A stretch of DNA of 64,000 nucleotides from Cyanobacterium sp. HL-69 (GTDB taxonomy: Bacteria > Cyanobacteriota > Cyanobacteriia > Cyanobacteriales > Cyanobacteriaceae), in NCBI GenBank assembly GCA_002813895.1, contig CP024912.1, positions 1,736,001 to 1,800,000 on the forward strand, given 5' to 3'. Of this stretch, positions 18,802 through 28,745 are shown in pieces (the stretch's first letter is position 1; the number at the start of each line of letters is the position of its first letter). Both the position numbers and the translations under genes were made by a program. The notes under the pieces are model-generated. The model did no database searches. It had not been told where the DNA came from and was given only the letters and a program-made list of their open reading frames with translations.

Positions 18802-19740
18802 ATGTCTAATCAAATTACTCCTAAATTAATCATCCATGGTGGTGCTGGTAGCTCTTTAAAAGGAAAAGGAGGCCTAGAGGCGGTAAGGGAATCCCTCCAT
18901 AACATTGTCAAAGAAGTATATGAGTTACTTTTGGCTGGTAAAAGTGCCAATGAAGCAGTAATTTTGGGTTGTCAATTATTAGAAGATAATGAGCGTTTTA
19001 ATGCGGGTACAGGCTCTGTATTACAGTCTGATGGACAAATCCGCATGAGTGCATCGTTGATGGATGGGGAAGCCCAGCGTTTTAGTGGGGTGATTAATGT
19101 TTCTCGGGTAAAAAATCCCATTGAGTTGGCGAAAACTTTACAGCATAAGGAAGATAGAGTTTTATCAGATTACGGCAGTGCCCAACTGTTACGGGAATTA
19201 GGTTTTCCCATTTATGACCCCCTCACTGATTTAAGATTACACGAATGGATTGAGGAGAGAAAGGGCAACTTTAGTAGCAAAATGGCTGGGGTTGTGGCAG
19301 AGGCTGAAAATGCTAGACGAGGCACCATTGGGGTGGTTGCCCTTGATAGTATGGGTAGAGTGAGTGCGGGGACTTCTACGGGGGGTAAGGGTTTAGAATA
19401 TGTGGGCAGGGTAAGTGATTCGGCGATGCCTGCGGGAAATTATGCGAATGGGGTGGCAGGGGTTAGTTGTACGGGCATTGGGGAGGATATTATTGATGAG
19501 TGTTTGGCGGCAAAGGTGGTAATTCGTACTACGGATGGGTTGTCTTTGTCGGAAGCGATGCACAAATCTATGGCGGAGGCGAAGGAAAATAAACGGGATT
19601 TAGGGGCGATCGCCCTTAGCCGTGATGGTAAGATAGTATGGGGTAAAACCAGCGAAATATTATTGGCTGCCTACCATGATGGCAACGGCATCAACGATAG
19701 TCTCGAATGGAATGATGATAGCTTAACCGATAGTATTTAG
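18802..19740 (+). CDS. Isoaspartyl peptidase / L-asparaginase (plant-type, Ntn hydrolase)
   Basis: A 312-residue precursor that cleaves itself to expose a catalytic threonine. The N-terminal LIIHGGAG is typical. The cleavage site is RRGTIGVVALD with T175 as the nucleophile. The beta subunit shows AGTSTGGKG and VAGVSCTGIGE. The enzyme removes N-terminal isoaspartate from damaged peptides and hydrolyses asparagine; in cyanobacteria such enzymes also degrade dipeptides from cyanophycin. No cyanophycinase or cyanophycin synthetase gene lies in this window. It converges with the GluR0-like gene with only 47 bases between. Confidence 0.94.
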   Translation: MSNQITPKLIIHGGAGSSLKGKGGLEAVRESLHNIVKEVYELLLAGKSANEAVILGCQLLEDNERFNAGTGSVLQSDGQIRMSASLMDGEAQRFSGVINVSRVKNPIELAKTLQHKEDRVLSDYGSAQLLRELGFPIYDPLTDLRLHEWIEERKGNFSSKMAGVVAEAENARRGTIGVVALDSMGRVSAGTSTGGKGLEYVGRVSDSAMPAGNYANGVAGVSCTGIGEDIIDECLAAKVVIRTTDGLSLSEAMHKSMAEAKENKRDLGAIALSRDGKIVWGKTSEILLAAYHDGNGINDSLEWNDDSLTDSI

Positions 19741-19787
19741 GTGTTAGGTTAAGATGTTTTTGTGTTAAAAATTGTCTTATCTATTCT

Positions 19788-20918
19788 CTAAAACTCATCA
19801 TTTCTACCAAACCAACGTTCATAAATTTGATCATAAGTACCATTTTCTCGTAAAGCAAGGATAGCCCGATTAATATCATTACGATAACGGCTACCCCTAG
19901 GCAAAACGATGGCATAACTTTGAACATCAAAAGTGCTGCCGACGATTTTGGTACTATGATCACTTCCCCTTTCATTGATAAGATAAAGCAAAACGGGCTC
20001 ATCATAAACCACAGCCTCAATATCTTGGTTTATTAACCCTTCATAAGCCTCTTCAATGCTATCAAAGGCTATAACATTAGCTGACAAATTTTGTAAAAAC
20101 TCTACGGAGGTACTACCCTCTACCGTACCCACCGAACGTCCCCTTAAATCATTGTATCCTTTAATTTGGGTATCTAGGCGATCGACTGTCATAGAAGAAC
20201 TAATAGAAGCAGTAAAATAAGAAATTAATAATATTCCTGCAAACATCCAAATTGTTGCTACAATTCTCCCCCCAGCGGTGGTAGGGGTTTTGTCACCATA
20301 ACCCACCGTAACTAAAGTTACCACAGACCACCAAAAAGATTCCCAAATACCACGCCAATATTTACGGGGAAACATTTGAGTATTTTCTTTCCTTTCAAAT
20401 ATCCACATCATATGGGCAGCTAAAATAGTAAACAAGCATAAAATTCCCACCGTAATCCAAATGGTTGGTACAAATATATAATTGATTGCCATTCTGAAGG
20501 GGGAAATAGGCTCTCCTGATACCATTATATTTAATCCAGATTCAAAGAAAGGGTGAGAAAAATCGATAATTTGTTCCCTTTCCGATGTCATAGAAATTCC
20601 TGCCACAGATACATCTGCCCTGCTTTCTATCACGGAATTTAATAATTCTTGAACATTATCCTCTGAATGAAGTTCGTATTCTATGTCCATTTTGTTAGCA
20701 ATTTCATCCCATAAATCAATACTAAATCCAGAATATTCTCCGTTTTCTTGTTCAAATACAAAGGGAGGAAAGGGGCGGGTAGATACCCTAAGGGGATCAT
20801 TTTTTTCTTGGGCTAGTAAAGGTTGTGCCGAAATTATGCTAATACCTAAAACAACAAGTTTAATCCAAAAGAAATTAGTTATTAAGTGGGGGAAATTAAT
20901 TTTCTTGGGTGCGAACAT
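19788..20918 (-). CDS. GluR0-type ligand-gated potassium channel (prokaryotic ionotropic glutamate receptor)
   Basis: A 376-residue protein. A signal peptide (1 to about 37) is followed by lobe S1 of a periplasmic amino-acid-binding domain (about 40-140, with RPFPPFVFE and FSIDLWDEIA). The pore module follows: a membrane helix at about 150-172, a pore helix with the potassium selectivity filter TVGYGD at 204-209, and a second helix at about 219-243. Lobe S2 fills about 250-376, with GTVEGSTS and VYDEPVLLY. This is the layout of GluR0 described from Synechocystis. The ligand (glutamate or another amino acid) is not certain from sequence. Confidence 0.92.
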   Translation of the reverse strand: MFAPKKINFPHLITNFFWIKLVVLGISIISAQPLLAQEKNDPLRVSTRPFPPFVFEQENGEYSGFSIDLWDEIANKMDIEYELHSEDNVQELLNSVIESRADVSVAGISMTSEREQIIDFSHPFFESGLNIMVSGEPISPFRMAINYIFVPTIWITVGILCLFTILAAHMMWIFERKENTQMFPRKYWRGIWESFWWSVVTLVTVGYGDKTPTTAGGRIVATIWMFAGILLISYFTASISSSMTVDRLDTQIKGYNDLRGRSVGTVEGSTSVEFLQNLSANVIAFDSIEEAYEGLINQDIEAVVYDEPVLLYLINERGSDHSTKIVGSTFDVQSYAIVLPRGSRYRNDINRAILALRENGTYDQIYERWFGRNDEF

Positions 20919-21167
20919 ATTTTTTTATGTATTGTATTTTGCCCCCATTATACAAGGATAATTCTATTACTTGATTTATTGATATTTACCAGTAAAACAT
21001 AATTATTATTGTCTTACAAAAAGTGATTAGGAATAGTTTTTGAAGGTGTAGTTAAAATCTATTTAGAAAAAAAAGGACTCTCGCTATGGGCCTTCTATTT
21101 GCTAAACGATATTCCTTGAAATGCTATAATTTGACGTTGAATGCTTATTTTGGATAGATGGTAAATT

Positions 21168-22439
21168 TTGGCACAAGTAATTATTGAAAACCTTTATAAG
21201 AGTTATTCTGGCTCTAAGTCAAAGCTATCTGGTGGTAATAATATAGGAGTTATTTCCCCTGTTTCTGTTCCTGTGGAAAACGAGAAAAAGGAGTCTAACT
21301 CCAACGATAATACGAATGTTCTTAAGGGGATTAATTTAGAGATTAGGGAAGGGGAGTTTATGGTATTGGTAGGCCCTTCAGGGTGTGGTAAAAGTACCCT
21401 GCTGCGGTTAATTGCCGGGTTGGAGGAAATTACGGCGGGTAAGATTATTATAGGCGATCGCACTGTAAACAATTTACCACCAAAATCGAGAGATATTGCC
21501 ATGGTATTCCAAAATTATGCCCTTTATCCCCATCTTAGGGTATATGACAACATCGCCTTTGGTTTACGGCGGATGAATCCTGATAAAAAGAAATTTTCTG
21601 CTGCTAAAATCATGGCAGATATTAGTCGTAGTTTACCGCCTCCTTTTCGTTATCTGAGTCAGGAGGAACAAACTATCCAACAAAAAGTCATAGAAGTAGC
21701 CCAATTATTACAAATTGATCATCTTTTAGATAGATTACCAAAACAATTGTCGGGGGGGCAAAAACAAAGGGTAGCCTTGGGCCGTGCCATTGCTAGAAAT
21801 CCCCAAACTTTTTTAATGGATGAACCTCTTTCTAATTTAGATGCTAAACTAAGAACTGAAACTCGTAGCCAGATTGTTACCCTACAAAAACAATTACAAG
21901 TAACAACTATTTATGTTACCCATGATCAAACAGAAGCGATGACTATGGGCGATCGCATTGCTATCATGAATAGTGGAGAAATTCAACAGGTAGCTACCCC
22001 CCTAGAAGTGTATCGTCAACCAGCGAATCAATTTGTCGCTCAATTTATTGGCTCACCTCCCATGAACTTTATTGAAGTTACTTTTATCAAAGAAAAATCA
22101 ATGATTGTTCATCAATGTTTTAAAATAGTTTTACCCCAAAAATGGCTCAATATTTTCGCTGATTATAATTACGAAAAAATTAATTTAGGAGTTAGACCAG
22201 AACATTTTTATTTAACCAATGACACTACCGAAACCCTATCTTGTACTATTACAATGATTGAATCTTTGGGAAATGAAACCCTGTTAAATGTGAGTTTAGA
22301 CAATGTAAATTATCCTTTACAAGTAAGGGTATTTGGAGATGATATATTTAATATAGGGGATAAAATAAATTTAGGAATTAACCTAGATAAAGTTAGTTTT
22401 TTTGATTCATATCAAGGTAAAAATATTAGTTTAAAATAA
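21168..22439 (+). CDS. ABC transporter ATP-binding protein, MalK/UgpC type
   Basis: A 423-residue ATPase for a sugar-class importer. Walker A is GPSGCGKST at 69-77, the signature LSGGQKQR at 194-201 and Walker B FLMDEP at 215-220, followed by a C-terminal TOBE-like regulatory domain. It starts at a TTG giving MAQVIIENLYKSY, the usual MalK start. An ATG at 21158 is in another frame. Two insertions are unusual: a Ser/Asn/Lys-rich loop at about 14-49 and a segment at about 137-170. TATAAT at 21125-21130 may be its -10 box. In cyanobacteria one such ATPase often serves several separate permeases, including the glucosylglycerol importer. Confidence 0.92.
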   Translation: MAQVIIENLYKSYSGSKSKLSGGNNIGVISPVSVPVENEKKESNSNDNTNVLKGINLEIREGEFMVLVGPSGCGKSTLLRLIAGLEEITAGKIIIGDRTVNNLPPKSRDIAMVFQNYALYPHLRVYDNIAFGLRRMNPDKKKFSAAKIMADISRSLPPPFRYLSQEEQTIQQKVIEVAQLLQIDHLLDRLPKQLSGGQKQRVALGRAIARNPQTFLMDEPLSNLDAKLRTETRSQIVTLQKQLQVTTIYVTHDQTEAMTMGDRIAIMNSGEIQQVATPLEVYRQPANQFVAQFIGSPPMNFIEVTFIKEKSMIVHQCFKIVLPQKWLNIFADYNYEKINLGVRPEHFYLTNDTTETLSCTITMIESLGNETLLNVSLDNVNYPLQVRVFGDDIFNIGDKINLGINLDKVSFFDSYQGKNISLK

Positions 22440-22484
22440 GAGAAATCTCCCTTAACTTTTACCTCATCTGCACAAAATTATTAA

Positions 22485-24017
22485 ATGACCATGAGAAAAA
22501 TTACCTACCAAGAAACTATAGATAAAATATGTTTATTTACCATTGTTATTTGTACTGTAATTATAATGATATTGGTCATTGGTAGTAGGGTATGTCCTAA
22601 CGATATTTGTTTATTTAGAACTAACCCTCATGTAGAAAAATTTTCTTGGGACGATCGCACTATAAACTCTAATGATAACGCCTTTATTCTTGATTTTGAT
22701 CGCCCTGTATCCCAAGAAAGTGTAGAAAATAATTTGGAAATTGAACCAGCTTTACCAGGTAGAATTAGTTGGGCTGGAAAAAGATTAGTTTACACATTAA
22801 ATAATGTGATTCCCTACGGGAGAAATTATCGTTTATCCTTAACCAATGCTCAAGAGAAATTTAGAGGGAAAGAAGAATTAGGAGAAGAAATAGAACCTTT
22901 TATCGGGCAATTTCAAAGTAGAGATAAAGCCTTCGCTTATGTCGGTAGTGATGGCAACGAAGCAGGAAGATTAATTCTTAATAATACCACCAAAGAAAAT
23001 CAAACTATTTTAACACCAGAAAACCTAATTGTTACCGATTTTAAATTTACCCCCAATACCGAAAAAATTGTTTTTTCCGCTGCCGAAAAAGACATCAATC
23101 AAGAAGGAGTTAGAGACTTATCAATTTATGAAGTAACCACAGGTTTATCCAATGATGGTACTACCAAAATTCCGGGGCAACTAAAAACCATTCTCGGTAA
23201 AGATGAATATTTAAACAATAATTTTGATTTAGCAGGGGAAAAAGGAGATATTATCGTTGTACAACGAATCAAAAAAGATGATCCCACCGATTTTGATTTA
23301 TGGAAAATAGAAGATGGTAAAATTCCTCAAAAATTAAACACCGATGGAGGTAACTTTATTGTAACTCCAGATCGAAATGCGATCGCCATTGCCCAAGGAG
23401 AAGGAATTTCCATTGTGCCATTACAAAAACAAGAAGAAAACGAATCCCTCAACTTTCTACCCCAATACGGGCAAGTATTAACCTTCACCAGGGATGGTAA
23501 GGCAGCTGCCATGGTAAACTTCAATACCGACAACGCTGAATTGCGTTATACCCGTTCATTGTTTTATGTTAATAATCAAGGAGTAGAAAAAGAATTAGTT
23601 ACCATCGAAGGCTCTATCGTTGACTGTGAATTTTCCCCCAATGGTAATAGCCTTTTTTGTCTTTTAACCGAATTAATCGACACTGAAAATCAGTTTCAAG
23701 AAAAACCCTACTTTGTCGGCATCGATATTGAATCAGAAGATGTTATCCCCCTACTAGCCCTTCCCCATTATCAAGACATAAAAATAAGTATAGCTCCCGA
23801 TGGTTCAGGAATATTATTTGACCAACTAATAACAGAAAGTAACCTTAACGAAGATACCGTCATCAATAAAGCCCCCGCTGCCGAATTATTTAGTGACTCC
23901 GCCGAATTAATCTTGAGTAGTCGTCTTTGGGTGTTAAATTTACCCAGCACAGATTCCCCTCAAGCCTCCTTACAAGAGTTACCCATCCCTGGTTTTAAAC
24001 CCCAGTGGAGTCCATAA
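22485..24017 (+). CDS. Membrane-anchored protein with Ig-like and TolB-like propeller regions
   Basis: A 510-residue protein. One membrane helix at about 15-33 is followed by an Ig-like region (about 50-135, with FILDFDRPVSQ and LVYTLNN), the sort seen in bacterial Big or SbsA domains. Repeats resembling TolB/WD-type propeller blades fill about 140-505, for example VTDFKFTPNTEKIVFSA and IVDCEFSPNGNSLFCLL. It probably faces the periplasm. It begins 45 bases behind the MalK-type ATPase gene on the same strand, so the two are likely cotranscribed. No specific function is recognised. Confidence 0.75.
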   Translation: MTMRKITYQETIDKICLFTIVICTVIIMILVIGSRVCPNDICLFRTNPHVEKFSWDDRTINSNDNAFILDFDRPVSQESVENNLEIEPALPGRISWAGKRLVYTLNNVIPYGRNYRLSLTNAQEKFRGKEELGEEIEPFIGQFQSRDKAFAYVGSDGNEAGRLILNNTTKENQTILTPENLIVTDFKFTPNTEKIVFSAAEKDINQEGVRDLSIYEVTTGLSNDGTTKIPGQLKTILGKDEYLNNNFDLAGEKGDIIVVQRIKKDDPTDFDLWKIEDGKIPQKLNTDGGNFIVTPDRNAIAIAQGEGISIVPLQKQEENESLNFLPQYGQVLTFTRDGKAAAMVNFNTDNAELRYTRSLFYVNNQGVEKELVTIEGSIVDCEFSPNGNSLFCLLTELIDTENQFQEKPYFVGIDIESEDVIPLLALPHYQDIKISIAPDGSGILFDQLITESNLNEDTVINKAPAAELFSDSAELILSSRLWVLNLPSTDSPQASLQELPIPGFKPQWSP

Positions 24018-24029
24018 TTAATTATAGTA

Positions 24030-24044
24030 GTGGGCAATGCCCAC
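24030..24044. repeat. GGTGGG palindrome, copy 2
   Basis: GTGGGC-AAT-GCCCAC, a 6-bp stem between the convergent TolB-like gene (stop 24017) and gltX (stop 24053). Confidence 0.8.
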
Positions 24045-24052
24045 CAAACCAT

Positions 24053-25492
24053 TTAACTCAAAGTTTTAAAAAGATTTTCCAAACGAGCTTTTGCCACACC
24101 CTTTTTATTTAACAATAACCAAGTTTGAATCAAATCAGGGCCATGTAATTCTCCCGTTAAACCAGCACGTAAAGAGCGCATTACTAAACCTTTTTTAACC
24201 TTTAAATCTTTTGTTACCTGCTTAATGATACCCTTAGCTTCATCCTCTGTTAAATCCTCTGAAGTAGCGGAAATTACCGAACCTAAAACCTCTTTTACTC
24301 CTTCTTGGGTAACAAAATCCTTGGCTTCATCAGAAAGATTAATTTCCGAAGCAAAAAATAAAGCAGTTTCCTTGACACCATCGGTTAAACGAGTGAGACT
24401 GGTGGAAATTAAACCCGTTAACTCCAATAACCAATCCTTTTGGGTTTCCCCATCAAACTCATAACCAGCCTCTTCCCAATAGGGAATTAAAGCAGGTAAT
24501 AACTCCTCTGGGGGCATGGTATGTAAATATTGACTGTTAATCCAGTCCAACTTATCCCAATCAAACTTCGCCCCAGCCTTATTTACCCTATCTAAATTAA
24601 ACTTTGTGGCAGCTTCATCCAGGGTAAAAATTTCCTCTCCATCGGGGGAAGTCCAACCCAACAAAGTCATATAATTCACTAGGGCAGGGGCAACAAAACC
24701 CATTTCTCTAAAATCATCAATGGAAGTAACGCCATCACGTTTAGAAAGTTTTTTCCCTTCAGGGTTAAGAATTAGGGGAGTGTGAGCAAATTCGGGAACT
24801 TTTCCCCCAAGGGCTTGGTAAAGTAAGATTTGTTTAGCAGTATTGGCAATATGATCTTCTCCTCGGATAACATGACTAATATCCATATCCATATCATCCA
24901 CCACTACAGCCAAGTTATATAAAGGTTGCCCAAAAACATCTCCTTCTGAAGCCCTAGCGATTACCATATCTCCTCCCAAGTCGTTACCTTGCCAAATGAC
25001 TCTATCCCTAACTAAGTCATTCCAAATAATTTGTTGGTTATCTTCGATTTTAAACCTAATGACGGGTTTACGTCCTTGGGTTTCAAATTCGGCAATTTGT
25101 TCGGCGCTAAGGTTACGATGACGGTTATCATAACGGGGGGCTTGGTTGGTGGCTTTTTGTTTCTCCCGCATTTCGTCTAATTCTTCGGGGGTACAATAGC
25201 AGGGGTAAGCTAATCCTTTCTCTACTAAGGTTTGGATTGCTTGACGATATTTATCTAGTCTTTCGGTTTGGAAAAAGGGGCCTTCATCCCAGTTTAGTCC
25301 TAACCATGTTAAACCTGATTTTATATTTTCAGTATATTCGGCTTTTGAGCGTTCGATGTCGGTATCTTCTACCCGAAGAATAAATGTACCTTTTTGATTA
25401 CGGGCATACAGCCAGTTAAAGACGGCGGTGCGCGCGGTGCCTATGTGTAAGTTTCCTGTGGGGGAGGGTGCTATTCTAACTCTAACTGACAT
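24053..25492 (-). CDS. gltX: Glutamyl-tRNA synthetase
   Basis: A 479-residue class I synthetase. The HIGH box is [13 protein letters not shown] and the KMSKS-type loop is GKKLSKRDG. The domain order is Rossmann fold, then a helical anticodon-binding domain from about 320. It charges tRNA-Glu, probably also tRNA-Gln for later amidation, and supplies Glu-tRNA for tetrapyrrole synthesis. Length and motifs are normal. It appears to be a single-gene unit. Confidence 0.98.
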   Translation of the reverse strand: MSVRVRIAPSPTGNLHIGTARTAVFNWLYARNQKGTFILRVEDTDIERSKAEYTENIKSGLTWLGLNWDEGPFFQTERLDKYRQAIQTLVEKGLAYPCYCTPEELDEMREKQKATNQAPRYDNRHRNLSAEQIAEFETQGRKPVIRFKIEDNQQIIWNDLVRDRVIWQGNDLGGDMVIARASEGDVFGQPLYNLAVVVDDMDMDISHVIRGEDHIANTAKQILLYQALGGKVPEFAHTPLILNPEGKKLSKRDGVTSIDDFREMGFVAPALVNYMTLLGWTSPDGEEIFTLDEAATKFNLDRVNKAGAKFDWDKLDWINSQYLHTMPPEELLPALIPYWEEAGYEFDGETQKDWLLELTGLISTSLTRLTDGVKETALFFASEINLSDEAKDFVTQEGVKEVLGSVISATSEDLTEDEAKGIIKQVTKDLKVKKGLVMRSLRAGLTGELHGPDLIQTWLLLNKKGVAKARLENLFKTLS

Positions 25493-26004
25493 ATGATTTT
25501 TTTATAGTGATTTTATGTGCAATCTCTTATTTTATCTTTAAATGTGGGGGCTACATTCTACAGGGGTTCTTTTTTTCGTAATTTTGACGGTTTTTTTTGT
25601 TTCTAATTAGTCTGATTAGGTATTTATTTTTAAGATGGTTTGTTCTTTTATTTGGTTATATGTTTTTCTAAAAGGCTTTTAAAGATAACGTTTTTATCCT
25701 TTTAGTATAACCATGATAATTTGTTCATAAGTCATTTATTATTCTGATATATGTCTTGGGGTTAAAATATTTTGTACAGTATTTATACTTAAAGTTTTTC
25801 TTGTAATATTGTTATTTCTTATACCATAAAAAGAATTATATTAATAAATATAAACATCTAATCTATCAATATTTAAGAAAATCTAAAAAAAGTAAAAATA
25901 ATAATGAAAAGTCATTTTAAACACAATCAGCCACAAAAATAACTGTTACAATGGATGGTATATAAAAACATTTTAATTAAGACAAGGTTTAATAAGGTAA
26001 ATTT
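25493..26004. other. 512-base AT-rich gap with no gene seen
   Basis: The gap lies between the divergent gltX and the small membrane protein gene. It contains T-rich runs and no open frame of convincing length, no tRNA-like end motif and no clear operator. It must hold the gltX promoter and that of the downstream small gene. Confidence 0.5.
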
Positions 26005-26190
26005 ATGGAAGCCAGTGGTAGGTCTAGAAACAATCAAGAAAGTAACCCTAGACAGATAACAGCGAATATTTTTGGAACTACGATCGCCCTTACAACCCTT
26101 ATCGTACCATTACTATTAATAACAAACTTTTCAGACAAAATCCAGAATCCATCTTTGCAGAATAGAAATATTATGACCCTCACTCGCTAA
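26005..26190 (+). CDS. Small single-span membrane protein, unknown
   Basis: A 61-residue protein with a polar N-terminus (about 1-22, rich in Ser, Asn and Arg), one hydrophobic helix (about 25-43, ending LIVPLLLIT) and a polar tail. AAGG lies about 9 bases before the ATG. It precedes moaD by 37 bases on the same strand. I do not recognise the family. Its reality rests on the start context, the clean membrane helix and the position. Confidence 0.5.
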   Translation: MEASGRSRNNQESNPRQITANIFGTTIALTTLIVPLLLITNFSDKIQNPSLQNRNIMTLTR

Positions 26191-26227
26191 AATGAAATAT
26201 TGAGTTGCAAAAGCCAACAGATATTTT

Positions 26228-26473
26228 ATGACAGTAAAAATAAAACTATTCGCCATCTATCAAGAAGTATATCAACAGTCAGAGCTAACCCTAGACATCC
26301 CCGAAAATACTAAGGTTGGGGATGTTTTGCAACAAATGATTACCGAAAAATCAGCATTGCAACCATGGGAAAAAATAACTCGATTTGCGGTAAATCTTGA
26401 GTTTGTTTCCTCTGACTATATCCTTCAGCCTGGAGATGAAATCGCTTTTATTCCCCCCGTTAGCGGAGGCTAA
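26228..26473 (+). CDS. moaD: MoaD, small subunit of molybdopterin synthase
   Basis: An 81-residue beta-grasp protein of the MoaD/ThiS family ending PPVSGG. The C-terminal Gly-Gly is thiocarboxylated and passes sulfur to cyclic pyranopterin to form molybdopterin. The DVLQQMI and GDEIAFIPPVSGG regions favour MoaD over ThiS. No moaE is adjacent. purK follows after 91 bases. Confidence 0.88.
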   Translation: MTVKIKLFAIYQEVYQQSELTLDIPENTKVGDVLQQMITEKSALQPWEKITRFAVNLEFVSSDYILQPGDEIAFIPPVSGG

Positions 26474-26496
26474 AATTAAGCATTGGCAATAAAAAC

Positions 26497-26539
26497 CCCT
26501 CAACCTTAATTCTCAATTATCCATTAAGATAGTTGAGGG
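26497..26539. other. Hairpin between moaD and purK
   Basis: CCCTCAAC at 26497-26504 pairs with GTTGAGGG at 26532-26539; CTTAA and TTAAG extend the stem across a small bulge. It is flanked by A-runs on both sides, so on the minus strand it looks like a terminator and on the plus strand like an mRNA hairpin. It may separate or protect the moaD transcript. Confidence 0.5.
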
Positions 26540-26564
26540 AAAAAACAAAGAATAAAAAAAGAAG

Positions 26565-27686
26565 ATGACAAGAGTAGGTGTTATCGGTGGAGGGCAGTTG
26601 GCATGGATGATGGCAAGAGAAGCCCCTGCCCAAGGAATAATATTATCGGTACAAACCCCTAGTAAAGATGATTCGGCGGTTAGTTTAGCCCAAGAAGTGG
26701 TATGGGCGCCCGTGGATTCGGTGGAGGGTACAGAAAAACTAGCCCAAAAGTGTGATGTAATAACCTTTGAAAACGAATTTGTTGACCTTGAAGGGTTGCA
26801 AGTTTTGGCAAAAAAAGGAGTTTGTTTTCGTCCTTCTCTCCAGAGTTTGGCTCCTTTATTAGATAAATATGAGCAAAGATGTTTTTTAGCAAATTTGGGT
26901 TTGCCTGTACCTCAGTTTAAAAACTTTGAGACGATAGAAGACTTGGAAAGTTTTGGTTTTCCCGTGGTGCTAAAGGTGCGTCGCCATGGTTATGATGGAC
27001 AGGGTACAATCATTGTAAAATCCCCTGATGAGTTGGATTCGGCGTTAAAAGTGTTGGGGGATGTACCTTTTTTAATAGAGGAATTTATTCCCTTTGAATG
27101 TGAGTTGGCGGTGATAGCTGCCCGAGGAGTGGATGGCACGGTGACTAATTATCCTGTGGTAGAAACCTATCAAAAAAATCAGGTGTGCCGTTGGACGATC
27201 GCCCCTGCTAAGATTACTATAGCTCAAATGGAAGAAGTAAAAGCGATCGCTCATAAACTATTGAATGCATTAGACTATATCGGGGTAATGGGCATCGAAT
27301 TATTTTTAACCAAAGATGGCAGAATTTTCGTTAATGAAACCGCCCCCCGTACCCATAATTCTGGACATTATACCCTCGATGGTTGTCGAACTTCTCAATT
27401 TGCCCTTCAACTGCAAACCGTCACAGGGCAACCCATGGGGGATTTAAGTTTTTGTAAACAAGGGGCGCTCATGGTTAACCTACTAGGTTTGGATTCTTCC
27501 AACCTTAACTATGAAGAAAGATTAACCCGCATTGCTCATCTAAAAGATACTTTTGTTCACTGGTACGAAAAAAGCGAGTCTCGCCCCGGGCGTAAAATGG
27601 GTCATGTTACTGTTTTAACTAATAATGATACCATGCCTAGGGCTAGGGCGATCGCCCAGCACATAGAAGCAATCTGGTACAGCTAA
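26565..27686 (+). CDS. purK: 5-(carboxyamino)imidazole ribonucleotide synthase
   Basis: A 373-residue ATP-grasp enzyme that carboxylates aminoimidazole ribonucleotide in purine synthesis. The N-terminal VGVIGGGQLAWMMAREA is diagnostic. The ATP-grasp core has VVLKVRRHGYDGQG, and FVNETAPRTHNSGHYT is the PurK-specific block. In some cyanobacteria the 6S RNA gene lies upstream of purK; here the 91-base gap is too short to hold it. Confidence 0.97.
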   Translation: MTRVGVIGGGQLAWMMAREAPAQGIILSVQTPSKDDSAVSLAQEVVWAPVDSVEGTEKLAQKCDVITFENEFVDLEGLQVLAKKGVCFRPSLQSLAPLLDKYEQRCFLANLGLPVPQFKNFETIEDLESFGFPVVLKVRRHGYDGQGTIIVKSPDELDSALKVLGDVPFLIEEFIPFECELAVIAARGVDGTVTNYPVVETYQKNQVCRWTIAPAKITIAQMEEVKAIAHKLLNALDYIGVMGIELFLTKDGRIFVNETAPRTHNSGHYTLDGCRTSQFALQLQTVTGQPMGDLSFCKQGALMVNLLGLDSSNLNYEERLTRIAHLKDTFVHWYEKSESRPGRKMGHVTVLTNNDTMPRARAIAQHIEAIWYS

Positions 27687-27707
27687 AGGTATATCATGAT
27701 TAACAAA

Positions 27708-27732
27708 GGTGGGGTTCACCCACCATTTTTTT
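27708..27732 (+). terminator. purK terminator, GGTGGG palindrome copy 3
   Basis: GGTGGG-GTTCA-CCCACC is followed by A and seven T, a classic Rho-independent terminator 22 bases behind the purK stop. It shares its arms with the palindromes at 16384, 24030, 42069, 48597 and 61991. Confidence 0.8.
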
Positions 27733-27749
27733 GTGATGGTCAATGATTA

Positions 27750-28493
27750 TTACTGTTGAGGTTGTTGGGGAGAATTTTGTTGAATAAACTGGATAGACTC
27801 TTGAGAAGGCCACAGCATAATTCTTTCTAATAAATCATCATCACCCTGTTGAAGGGCAGAAATTACCCCCTCAAGGACAACAACTTCAATTTGTACAGAA
27901 TTAGCCATATCAGGTTGAGACTCCTTAAAACCTTCTACCAAATCTCTCACCTGGGATTCTTCAAAAAAGAAAGGAATAAATTCTTGATCCCCCTGTCTAA
28001 CGGTTAAATAACCTTGGTCATCCCCTGCCGTGGCAACAAACAAAGGAACGCCAGTACGATAACCAGAATTTAATTCCCTAGCTTGGTCAACATCCGCCTG
28101 ACGAGGTACATAGGCAAATCTAATGCCATCAGGTTGATTTGCATTGGCTTCTGACATTTCGTAAACTTCCCCTAAAGATACAGGAATAACCTGTACTTGC
28201 CCACCTAATTCGGGGTTATTTTGCTTCAATTGCTCTACAAAATTATTCGCATCGGTTTTACTGATAAAAACCCCCGCCACTCTTTGATTATTATTCTCTC
28301 CGTTAGTAGCCACTAAAGGTGCTCCTTCTTCATCAGCAACGGTAAAAACAGGAATTGACTGTAGTTTTTCGACGATTACTTCTTGGGGTAATGCCAATAA
28401 TTTGCCCATGGGGGCTAACCAACAACTTAAGACTGTCGCACTTACTATACTGGCGTTACGAATAGTGTTTATAAAAGATTTTTTGTTTAACAT
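27750..28493 (-). CDS. Tic22-like periplasmic protein
   Basis: A 247-residue exported protein with an N-terminal signal peptide (about 1-34, ending KLLALP). The mature part has two similar halves, each with an IPVFTVADEEGAPLVA- or VPLFVATAGDDQG-type strand followed by a helix (DANNFVEQLKQNNPEL; QVRDLVEGFKESQPD). This duplicated fold is that of Tic22. The cyanobacterial Tic22 works in the periplasm in outer-membrane biogenesis. ATG 28493 follows a purine-rich AGAGAG; the upstream TTG at 28505 is less likely. Confidence 0.85.
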   Translation of the reverse strand: MLNKKSFINTIRNASIVSATVLSCWLAPMGKLLALPQEVIVEKLQSIPVFTVADEEGAPLVATNGENNNQRVAGVFISKTDANNFVEQLKQNNPELGGQVQVIPVSLGEVYEMSEANANQPDGIRFAYVPRQADVDQARELNSGYRTGVPLFVATAGDDQGYLTVRQGDQEFIPFFFEESQVRDLVEGFKESQPDMANSVQIEVVVLEGVISALQQGDDDLLERIMLWPSQESIQFIQQNSPQQPQQ

Positions 28494-28745
28494 AATCTCT
28501 CTCAATAAAAAATTAACTATGGGTTTTGACGAATAGCTTAATATATAGTTTCACCTAACCAAAAAGTTATTCATCTCATTCTACCCAGATCACTAGAAAA
28601 CAACAATTGTTAGTAAAATTGTCCTATCAGTTTAGTTAAGATTGTCTCTAAAAAGGTTCAATTGTTTTCCCATAAGGTTAAGGGAAAAGGTAAGAAGTAA
28701 AGCAATTGCACTATTAATTACCTATTACCCTCTCCAAACTTTGTA

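Noticed and set aside
21070-21100. A possible terminator in AAAAAGGACTCTCGCTATGG and the following CCTTCT
   Set aside because: Only about 4 bp pair and there is no T-run; the flanking genes diverge, so no terminator is expected.
26474-26564. Possible 6S RNA gene upstream of purK
   Set aside because: 6S RNA is about 180 bases or more; the gap is 91 bases and holds only a hairpin.
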